Shown: positions 1 to 5,398 of the stretch, piece after piece | How positions within the stretch are numbered: the stretch's first letter is position 1 | Layout: each line of letters starts with the position of its first letter | NCBI GenBank assembly: GCA_030606095.1 | Contig: JAUWHC010000110.1 | Span: forward strand, 1-7,547 | Source of the DNA: Promethearchaeota archaeon | GTDB lineage: Archaea > Asgardarchaeota > Lokiarchaeia > Sigyniarchaeales > SOKP01 | DNA length: 7,547 bases | Direction: 5' to 3' | Position numbers and translations under genes: made by a program | The notes under the pieces: model-generated | The model's database searches: none | The model's input: only the letters and a program-made list of their open reading frames with translations | What the model was told of the DNA's origin: nothing

Positions 1-1044
1 AGTAGTATATCTAATAATACTATATACAACAATGACAACGGTATATTTTTAGGATACGATTGTAATGATAACACGCTTGATAAAAATATCATTAGAAATA
101 ACAACAAAATAGGAGCATTTACGGGGAATTTATCGATGAAACCTCCTAATTCTGGTAATATTTTCTATACCAATATCTTTTTTGAAAATGTTTTAAATGC
201 AATGGATAACGCGACAAACAATCAGTGGGATAACGGAAGTTTAGGTAACGATTGGGACGATTATATTGGTTTAGATCAAAATGATGATGGAATTGGAGAT
301 ACGCCATATTTAATTCCCGGTACAGCTGAAAATCGGGATAATTTTCCGATTTTTGATGACGGTCTTGAGGATTTTCCTCCTAACATTGTAATTCACGCAC
401 CAATACCAAATGAAACTTTTGGAGAAGTACCTCCCACATTCAACGTTACAATTACGGATACTAATTTAGATAAGATGTGGTATACTTTAAATCTAAGCAC
501 TACAAAATATTTTTTTACAACAAATACATCAATCGATTTAAGTGCATGGAATGAATTATCAAATGGTTTTTTAATCCTTGCATTTTACGCAAATGATACT
601 TCAGGTGGTTATAACTGCAAAGAAGTTATTATAAAGAAGGAGATAGCTCAAGATTTACCACCAACCATAGTTATACATTCACCTGGAACGAACGAGATAT
701 TTGGCGAAGAACCTCCAACATTTAATGTAACAATTATGGATACCAACCTAGATAAAATGTGGTATACGCTTAATCAAAATAATGAAAAATATTTTTTCGT
801 ATCAAATACTTCTATAGATTCAAGCGCGTGGAATAGCTTATCGGATGGCTCAGTTACAATTAGTTTTTATGCCAACGATACTGCAGGAAATAGCGCGCAT
901 CAAGAAGTCACAATCGTAAAAGATACTTATACTCCACCACCAGAACCAGAAATTCCAGGATATAATCTCATAATTTTAATTTTAGGGATATTTGGCATCT
1001 CAATTGTTTTTCTTAGAAAAAAAAAAATTTTAAAAATTGAGTAA
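1..1044 (+). CDS. Beta-helix (NosD-like) cell-surface protein with two Ig-like repeats and C-terminal membrane anchor, 5' partial
   Basis: The frame is open from the first base of the window, so the N-terminus and any signal peptide lie upstream. An internal ATG at 136 is not the real start. Of the 347 residues seen, about 1-75 carry Asn-rich rungs (such as NNTIYNNDNGIFLG) typical of right-handed parallel beta-helix NosD-type proteins. A segment rich in W, D and G follows, with an acidic DQNDDGIGD loop at residues 92-100 that resembles calcium-binding loops. Residues 126-219 and 220-310 are two Ig-like repeats, about two thirds identical. Residues 316-347 are a Pro/Glu linker, IPGYN, roughly 18 hydrophobic residues and an RKKK cluster, i.e. 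a membrane stop or archaeosortase-type tail. About ten NxS/T sequons suggest N-glycosylation. I infer an extracellular, membrane-tethered protein; the ligand is unknown. The partner gene downstream is convergent, so no operon is visible on this side. Confidence 0.85.
   Translation, partial: SSISNNTIYNNDNGIFLGYDCNDNTLDKNIIRNNNKIGAFTGNLSMKPPNSGNIFYTNIFFENVLNAMDNATNNQWDNGSLGNDWDDYIGLDQNDDGIGDTPYLIPGTAENRDNFPIFDDGLEDFPPNIVIHAPIPNETFGEVPPTFNVTITDTNLDKMWYTLNLSTTKYFFTTNTSIDLSAWNELSNGFLILAFYANDTSGGYNCKEVIIKKEIAQDLPPTIVIHSPGTNEIFGEEPPTFNVTIMDTNLDKMWYTLNQNNEKYFFVSNTSIDSSAWNSLSDGSVTISFYANDTAGNSAHQEVTIVKDTYTPPPEPEIPGYNLIILILGIFGISIVFLRKKKILKIE
376..930 (+). repeat. Two tandem 94-codon Ig-like repeats inside the surface protein gene
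   Basis: Unit 1 covers 376-657 and unit 2 covers 658 to about 930. They align without gaps at a period of 94 codons. Both begin with PP.IVIH.P, share the core PPTFNVTI-x-DTNLDKMWYTLN, and close with FYANDT. At the DNA level many differences fall in third codon positions (for example accaac against actaat for Thr-Asn), so the duplication is old and the protein sequence has been held by selection. Units of this kind are typical beta-sandwich stalk domains of archaeal surface proteins. Confidence 0.85.
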
Positions 1045-1075
1045 ATTTTTAATTTCAAATCTTTTTTTTTTATTT
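1045..1075 (+). terminator. U-rich terminator of the surface protein gene
   Basis: Directly after the stop codon there is a T5 run (1046-1050) and then a run of ten T (1062-1071). Archaeal RNA polymerase commonly stops at such non-template T tracts without a strong hairpin. A weak AAAAATT/AATTTTT inverted pair flanks the stop codon but is probably just A/T composition. Confidence 0.5.
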
Positions 1076-1119
1076 GCTTCCCAAATCTTAATTTTAATTA
1101 CGAAGAAAAATATTTAAAA

Positions 1120-1150
1120 ATAGGAAATAGGAAATAAGAAATAAGAAAAA
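1120..1150 (-). repeat. Four 7-bp tandem units forming a U-rich tract, possible terminator of the thioredoxin-like gene
   Basis: On the + strand the units are AGGAAAT, AGGAAAT, AAGAAAT and AAGAAAA (1122-1149). Read in the direction of the minus-strand gene that ends at 1171, they become a series of TTTCCT/TTTCTT blocks starting about 20 nt past the stop codon. This is the right place and composition for an archaeal U-rich terminator. It could equally be a neutral slipped-strand microsatellite. Confidence 0.45.
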
Positions 1151-1170
1151 TATCTGGATTCAAAAATTAA

Positions 1171-1716
1171 TTATAAATTTTTTTCCAAGATTTCAAGCAT
1201 ATCTTCTTCCAGGGTTGATTGAGTTTTGGGACCCTCCACGATAACATCCAAAAATTTGCCATTCGAATTAAAGAAATAGAAAGTCGGTATTGCTTTCAAG
1301 TTGAATTTAGAATTAACTGCTTCTGGAGGTGATCTCTTTTTATGCCATATTGTTTCACCTGGTTTATGTAAAGCGTTAACCATAATTCCATATAAAATGT
1401 GGAAAGTCACATCTTTGCTTTTCATCAATTTTACAATTTTAATCATATGTGGTACGTTTCTGTTGCAATCTGGACACCAATCAGCACCTAATGCGACAAT
1501 TTTTAATGACTCTTTCTTGCTTTTCAAGAAATCCTTAATTTCTTCTAACACATCTGTTTTTGGTTCGTAGGTTTTATAGTTATATGCTATTTTATCTCCA
1601 AATTCTTTTAAGTAGTCATCAGGAGACATTGTAGGAGATATAAGATCGTTCCATTTTAAATCATTCATATTTATTAGAACAGTTTCTTTTTTTTTTAAAA
1701 TTGTTTTATAATCCAT
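1171..1716 (-). CDS. Thioredoxin-fold protein with WCPDC active site
   Basis: The 181-residue product is a predicted cytosolic thiol-disulfide protein; no signal peptide or membrane segment is visible. The catalytic motif WCPDC lies at residues 80-84, after a beta strand (LKIVALGAD). The expected cis-proline is Pro144 in KAIPTFYFF. Both are hallmarks of the thioredoxin fold. A roughly 70-residue N-terminal extension, predicted helical, precedes the fold, as in Thioredoxin_9-like proteins (PF14595), which is my best family guess. With both cysteines present it could reduce disulfides, but the partner and reductase are not in the window. ATG 1716 is the first possible start, since an in-frame TAA lies three codons upstream. 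It has no Shine-Dalgarno sequence and a TATA-like box about 29 nt upstream. The N-terminus contains a run of ten A (KKK), which is coding and intact. It is downstream of the helicase on the same strand; a functional link is not established. Confidence 0.85.
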   Translation of the reverse strand: MDYKTILKKKETVLINMNDLKWNDLISPTMSPDDYLKEFGDKIAYNYKTYEPKTDVLEEIKDFLKSKKESLKIVALGADWCPDCNRNVPHMIKIVKLMKSKDVTFHILYGIMVNALHKPGETIWHKKRSPPEAVNSKFNLKAIPTFYFFNSNGKFLDVIVEGPKTQSTLEEDMLEILEKNL

Positions 1717-1740
1717 AATTTTTTACTTGAAAAAGCTGAA

Positions 1741-1750
1741 ATTATAAAAT
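1741..1750 (-). promoter_or_regulatory. TATA-like box of the thioredoxin-like gene
   Basis: On the minus strand this reads ATTTTATAAT, centred about 29 nt before the ATG at 1716. With archaeal spacing of about 25-27 nt from TATA centre to transcription start, initiation would fall at or next to the ATG, giving a leaderless mRNA. This agrees with the lack of a Shine-Dalgarno sequence. No convincing BRE is seen just upstream. Confidence 0.45.
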
Positions 1751-1757
1751 TAAAGGG

Positions 1758-1777
1758 AAAAAATGATAAATAAAAAA
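1758..1777 (-). terminator. Paired T6 tracts downstream of the helicase gene
   Basis: On the minus strand two runs of six T (1772-1777 and 1758-1763) lie about 110 nt beyond the helicase stop codon and just upstream of the TATA-like box of the next gene. They are the best visible stop signal for the helicase transcript. A shorter T5CT4 tract at 1841-1850, inside the vestigial tail, is an earlier candidate. Confidence 0.3.
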
Positions 1778-1814
1778 TGTGTTTTAAAATCCCGGTTAAA
1801 AATTAAATATTTCT

Positions 1815-1880
1815 TTATTTAGCATCAAGTAGTTTGCTTAAAAGAAAAAGAGCGCCTTATTTATCAAGTGGATCTCCATG
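1815..1880 (-). pseudogene. Vestigial second copy of an Hrq1/MrfA helicase C-terminal tail
   Basis: Reading on past the helicase stop (1884-1886) in the same frame gives S-H-G-D, PLDK, a TAA stop (1857-1859), then GALFLLSKLLDAK and a final TAA (1815-1817). The intact helicase ends SPLDKEGALFLLKKLINE. The two tails therefore match at PLDK-x-GALFLL-x-KL and are offset by 66 bp (22 codons). The position after PLDK is GAA (Glu) in the helicase and TAA here, one base apart. Most other differences are in third codon positions (CTA/CTT, GCC/GCT, TTA/CTT, TTA/CTA), which suggests that both copies evolved as coding sequence before they became neighbours. It is too short to function alone. The stretch 1717-1883 otherwise holds only terminator and promoter candidates. 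Confidence 0.75.
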
Positions 1881-1883
1881 TGA

Positions 1884-4193
1884 TTATTCATTAATTAATT
1901 TTTTTAATAAAAATAAGGCTCCTTCTTTATCTAGTGGAGAATTGTTATTTCCACAGCGAGGACTGAGACAGCAACAAGGACATCCATCAGACGATTTACA
2001 ACTACAAGATTCAATTAATTTGAAAGAAAGATTTAATAGTTCGGTTAAATTGAAATAAAGTTGTTCTGATATTCCAATACCCCCCCTATACGCATCGTAA
2101 ACGTATATTACAGGTTGTTGCTTCACGGGGTCGAAATCTATAGAAACTCCACCCAAATCCCATCGAGAAATCTGGGCTAATGCTGGTGCCATAGCTATCA
2201 TAACATGTTCAATTGCGTGAATGGTACCACCTAAGTCGAAACCTTTCAGTTCTAACTCTTTTTGGAATTCGAAAGGGATCGTAAACCAAACTGCTTGGGT
2301 CTCAAACTCAATAATAGGGATGTTCTCTAGCGGATGGCGCGAAATAATTTCCTGTGTTAACGTATCTATAACTTTATAAGAATAGTACTCGTGCTCAACT
2401 TTTACTCTACCGTAAAATTTCTCAATATCGTTATTTGGACCTGTTTTTCTTTGAGCTTGAATTTCGAGTGGCGTTATTTCAGTGTGTTTGAGCGATTGAG
2501 TGTAAAACTCAACGTCAGCTCTTAAAATCCTTACAATTTTTTCTTCGAGATCTAGGTCTTCCACTACATAAGATTCAGCTTCATAGAGGTACACGGCTCC
2601 AGGATGCAAGTCCCGAAACACATAGCTTTCATCTTCGACTGTTAAAAGTTCATCTTTACCAGTTCTTCTGAGAATTACTTTATAACTTTTGTTAGAAAGA
2701 GCGTTTAATCCATACTTTTCGTTAGGGTAAAATTGTCCCCTCCAATAGTATTTGTCTCCTCTTTTCATCAGTAACTTATCTGAAATTAAATCTTCAATAT
2801 AAACTTTAAATAATTCTTTTTCTTCTATGCCAAATTTTTTATACTCATCGATATTTAGTGGAATCTCTTTAGCGGCGCAACAGAGGTGGTTCTTAATGAT
2901 ATATTTATTTTTTAGCGTTATAAGAATTTCTTCTTGATTTTTTCCAAATAGCTGATCCGGATTATGAACATAGAATAAATCCAAGGGGTTTTGCATAGGT
3001 ATGAAAGTTGAGATTGATAATTCAGAGCCCCTACCAGAACGGCCTATTTGCTGTTTAAAGCTTGATAGGGTCCCAGGAAAACCAGAGCAAATAGTGGCAT
3101 CTAAAGAGCCTATGTCTATACCTAACTCGAGGGCATTTGTGGAGCTAATGCCTAAAATCTTTTTGTTCTTAAAGTTTTCTTCTATTTCTCTTCTTTTAGT
3201 TTTACTAATGCCTGCTCTATAGCTATATATCTTGTTCTTTAGCAAAGGTAAAGTTTTTCTTGCCCAAATCGCTTGTAATTCTGCCATCTTTCTTGAAAGA
3301 GTGAACGTTAAAGTTTGGATCCCGCTCTTATATTTTAAGTGAGTAGTAAATAAATTTTTAGTTTCTTGATGGGCAGATCTATACTTTTCTGAGACTTTAT
3401 CGTAAGGTAAATCCCATAAAATAACTTGTTTAGCTCCTGATGGAGAATCGTCCTTGTCAATAACAACGAACTCTTCGCCAATTAACTTTTCACAAAATTC
3501 TTTTGGTTTATTTATTGTGGCACTTGACAATATCCAAATTGGTTTAACGTCGAATGTATCGAGAATACGTTTTAAGCGTCTCAATAGCAACGCATAATTG
3601 GAGCCAAAAATCCCTCTATATATGTGAATTTCGTCTAGTATAATATATTTTAAGTTATTACATACCCTTCTCCATTTTTGCTTAAACCACGGTAGATAGA
3701 AATGCAATCCATAAGGGTTTGTGATTATTATATTGGCATTTGTTAAAACTTGTCTTTTTTCATTTGGGGAGGCATCACCATCGTAAACGCCAATTCTGTG
3801 TTGTTTTATATTTATGTCTGCTAAAATCTTTTTTAAATTCATATACTGGTCTCTAGCTAATGCCTTTGTAGGGAAAATATATAGCGCCGTGGATTTCTCG
3901 TTATTTAATAAAGAATCCAATACGGGTAAGTTGTAACACAAAGATTTTCCTGAAGCTGTAGAAGTTACAACGACGGTATTTTTTCCTTCCCTGATAGAAT
4001 TAATGGCATCTGCCTGGTGGCGCCATAACTTTATGTTGTTGTTATTTAACCACCGTTCTAATCTTTTCCTTAATGGTTTGTCTAAATTCTCAAAACGAGC
4101 TCTCAATTCTGGAATGTGTTTAATGTGAGATATTTGACCGCAATAAAAATCTTGAGACTTGATAAACTTTAGAAAATCTTCAAAATCAACCAT
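1884..4193 (-). CDS. Hrq1/MrfA-family superfamily 2 DNA helicase with C-terminal Cys-rich DUF1998/MZB domain
   Basis: At 769 residues this matches the length of bacterial MrfA (YprA) helicases. Seen in order: a Q-motif-like region near LWRHQ (56-60), Walker A STASGKS (78-84), motif Ia PTKALARDQ (108-116), motif Ib TNP (158-160), DEIH box (187-190), motif III SSAT (223-226), motif V LGIDIG (357-362) and motif VI QQIGRSGRG (381-389). The C-terminal part ends with a Cys cluster at 730-747 (C730, C732, C738, C740-742, C747) followed by GNNN and PLDK, the signature of the metal-binding DUF1998 domain. Characterised relatives are ATP-driven 3'-5' DNA helicases acting in DNA damage repair: MrfA in mitomycin lesion repair, Hrq1 in crosslink repair. 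A similar role here is inferred. No MrfB-like nuclease neighbours it. ATG 4193 is certain, since an in-frame stop lies two codons upstream. No fungal-type N-terminal extension is present. The 3' flank carries a decayed second tail. Confidence 0.95.
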   Translation of the reverse strand: MVDFEDFLKFIKSQDFYCGQISHIKHIPELRARFENLDKPLRKRLERWLNNNNIKLWRHQADAINSIREGKNTVVVTSTASGKSLCYNLPVLDSLLNNEKSTALYIFPTKALARDQYMNLKKILADINIKQHRIGVYDGDASPNEKRQVLTNANIIITNPYGLHFYLPWFKQKWRRVCNNLKYIILDEIHIYRGIFGSNYALLLRRLKRILDTFDVKPIWILSSATINKPKEFCEKLIGEEFVVIDKDDSPSGAKQVILWDLPYDKVSEKYRSAHQETKNLFTTHLKYKSGIQTLTFTLSRKMAELQAIWARKTLPLLKNKIYSYRAGISKTKRREIEENFKNKKILGISSTNALELGIDIGSLDATICSGFPGTLSSFKQQIGRSGRGSELSISTFIPMQNPLDLFYVHNPDQLFGKNQEEILITLKNKYIIKNHLCCAAKEIPLNIDEYKKFGIEEKELFKVYIEDLISDKLLMKRGDKYYWRGQFYPNEKYGLNALSNKSYKVILRRTGKDELLTVEDESYVFRDLHPGAVYLYEAESYVVEDLDLEEKIVRILRADVEFYTQSLKHTEITPLEIQAQRKTGPNNDIEKFYGRVKVEHEYYSYKVIDTLTQEIISRHPLENIPIIEFETQAVWFTIPFEFQKELELKGFDLGGTIHAIEHVMIAMAPALAQISRWDLGGVSIDFDPVKQQPVIYVYDAYRGGIGISEQLYFNLTELLNLSFKLIESCSCKSSDGCPCCCLSPRCGNNNSPLDKEGALFLLKKLINE

Positions 4194-4216
4194 AGGTTAG
4201 TTCAAGAGAATTAATG

Positions 4217-4227
4217 AAATATATTAA
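4217..4227 (-). promoter_or_regulatory. TATA-like box of the helicase gene
   Basis: The minus-strand sequence TTAATATATTT is centred about 28 nt before the helicase ATG, and there is no Shine-Dalgarno sequence between them, so a leaderless transcript is likely. It lies in the 197-bp divergent spacer 4194-4390, which is otherwise AT-rich and contains no supported gene. Confidence 0.45.
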
Positions 4228-4316
4228 TTAAAAATTTCAAAAGATAATTGGTTTTATAATTTATATGATATTAAAATCCATGCTAATGTAAATAAAACAG
4301 TATATTTTTTGCCTAC

Positions 4317-4330
4317 TAAAATATAAAAAT
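4317..4330 (+). promoter_or_regulatory. Possible TATA element of the two-helix membrane protein gene
   Basis: TAAAATATAAAAAT would place transcription start near 4350, leaving a leader of about 40 nt before ATG 4391. A second TATA-like stretch (AATTATATTT, 4371-4380) is too close to the ATG to serve it. The background is very AT-rich, so this assignment is weak. Confidence 0.25.
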
Positions 4331-4390
4331 AATTATCCTTTATTGTGATCAAAAGAATTCTGAATAAACGAATTATATTTCATTTGAAAA

Positions 4391-5398
4391 ATGTCTGATT
4401 CTAAATGGGATAAAGTAGAATTTCAAGATTTTATAAATAAGTATAGCAAGAAAATAATCGTTGATAACGCGTCTATTATATTATATACGAAGAAGGATAA
4501 GGAACACGAAGCGTTTAACTCGTTGATAGCATTTTTCTTTATAACTGGAGGGTTGTTTATTTTTATTGCTCTATCAATTATTTTTAAGTTTATGGAGTTT
4601 AGTTTAGTTATATTTATCGCAGTAATCGTCGTCGCAACTGCCGTTGATATTGCTTTAATTATTATTTACCTCCGCTCTTATGTACAGATCAAACCTATAG
4701 AGAATTGGATGGAAGTTTATGAAGGAAGAACTCAAGGTGATATAGTTTTTTATTGTTTTGCTTATTATCCGGTGTTTTCAGGAAAATGCCACCCAAATAG
4801 AGCAAAAAATTTATTATACAAATTATTTCAAGAAGAGCTATTAAAAAGTAAGGTAGACATCACCCAAATTGAAGTTTATTTACGGCTTTACTTAAACGAT
4901 CGCGATAAATACGAAGTAATTGGCTATTATTTTCAATACGCTGAGGGAACTCCATTTAAAAGCGAAAAAATTGATAGAAATTCTTGGAAATTTTTCCCTT
5001 ACGATAAAACTAAAGACGATAATTTTCTTGCGATTGCTAATTGGGACCACCAATTTGAATGGCGAGACGATTTAGAATTAGATTATGACAAACTACATAA
5101 TTACGCACCTTGGATTATCCAAAAATGGGACGAATTTAGCTTAAAACCCCTAACAAAGGCTTTTAAAAACGATTTTAAATGGGATTTGAGAGGTATAGAA
5201 TCCGTCCCTAAGTTAAAACCTTGGGAGCCTAACTTTGAAACTACTACTTACGATAATTTTAGAGCATATAAAGATTTACAGCTAATGAACGACGCTATTG
5301 AAAGAGTTATTGGTAAGGATATAAAAATAGAAAAGTTAAAAGATATTAAAGAATACATGTTAGAATTTAAAGCTTATTTAAGAGATTTAGATTTTTAA
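4391..5398 (+). CDS. Unrecognised membrane protein with N-terminal two-helix hairpin and large soluble domain
   Basis: I do not recognise the family of this 335-residue protein. A polar 42-residue N-terminus leads into two hydrophobic segments (about 45-64 and 70-94) joined by a loop of only a few residues (KFMEF). The remaining 240 residues contain no further membrane segment. The loop is short, and Lys/Arg residues lie on both outer sides (KKIIV, KKDKEH; YLRSYVQIKP), so a hairpin with both termini in the cytoplasm is likely. The soluble part is rich in aromatic and acidic residues (for example ANWDHQFEWRDDLELDYD and PWIIQKWDEF) and ends in a charged helical stretch. No catalytic motif stands out. 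ATG 4391 follows an in-frame TGA two codons upstream, which fixes the start; no Shine-Dalgarno sequence is seen. It is divergent from the helicase and overlaps the kinase gene by 32 bp at its 3' end, so it is probably transcribed alone. Confidence 0.85.
   Translation: MSDSKWDKVEFQDFINKYSKKIIVDNASIILYTKKDKEHEAFNSLIAFFFITGGLFIFIALSIIFKFMEFSLVIFIAVIVVATAVDIALIIIYLRSYVQIKPIENWMEVYEGRTQGDIVFYCFAYYPVFSGKCHPNRAKNLLYKLFQEELLKSKVDITQIEVYLRLYLNDRDKYEVIGYYFQYAEGTPFKSEKIDRNSWKFFPYDKTKDDNFLAIANWDHQFEWRDDLELDYDKLHNYAPWIIQKWDEFSLKPLTKAFKNDFKWDLRGIESVPKLKPWEPNFETTTYDNFRAYKDLQLMNDAIERVIGKDIKIEKLKDIKEYMLEFKAYLRDLDF
5322..5327 (-). terminator. Candidate U-rich stop signal for the kinase gene inside the opposite gene
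   Basis: About 40 nt past the kinase stop codon the minus strand reads CTTTTAACTTTTCTATTTTT, a T-rich stretch that lies within the coding sequence of the convergent membrane protein gene. It is the first T-rich stretch downstream; no hairpin is evident. Confidence 0.25.

Noticed and set aside
1018..1027. Possible frameshift at a run of A near the end of the surface protein gene
   Set aside because: The frame continues normally through the RKKK cluster to a stop with the expected sorting-tail layout. The run simply encodes lysines.
1301..1570. An 89-codon + strand open frame
   Set aside because: It is a shadow opposite the thioredoxin-like gene, whose WCPDC and cis-Pro motifs show which strand codes; there is no start signal or family resemblance.
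1687..1696. Possible frameshift or phase-variation tract (T10) in the thioredoxin-like gene
   Set aside because: It encodes KKK near the N-terminus and the downstream frame is intact. Similar runs are common in such AT-rich DNA, so there is no evidence of slippage.
1815..1886. Stop-codon readthrough or recoding that extends the helicase over two TAA codons
   Set aside because: The helicase already has its complete PLDK tail before the first stop. Readthrough would add a second copy of the same tail, and TAA is the least likely stop to be recoded in archaea. A vestige explains it better.
1849..1938. The approximate direct repeat considered as target-site duplication of an inserted element
   Set aside because: The repeat units are coding tails offset by 66 bp with nothing inserted between them, and there are no terminal inverted repeats or transposase.
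1834..2058. A 74-codon + strand open frame with an internal repeat (KRAPYLSSG and NKAPSLSSG)
   Set aside because: It is antisense to the helicase 3' end and its flank. The repeat is the mirror image of the duplicated PLDK helicase tail, so it is not a gene.
3001..3222. A 73-codon + strand open frame
   Set aside because: It lies opposite the helicase motif V/VI region, which is unmistakably coding on the minus strand.
4194..4390. A small gene or RNA in the helicase/membrane-protein spacer
   Set aside because: Only very short open frames and A/T-rich sequence with TATA-like elements are seen; there is no GC-rich island or fold typical of a tRNA or small RNA.
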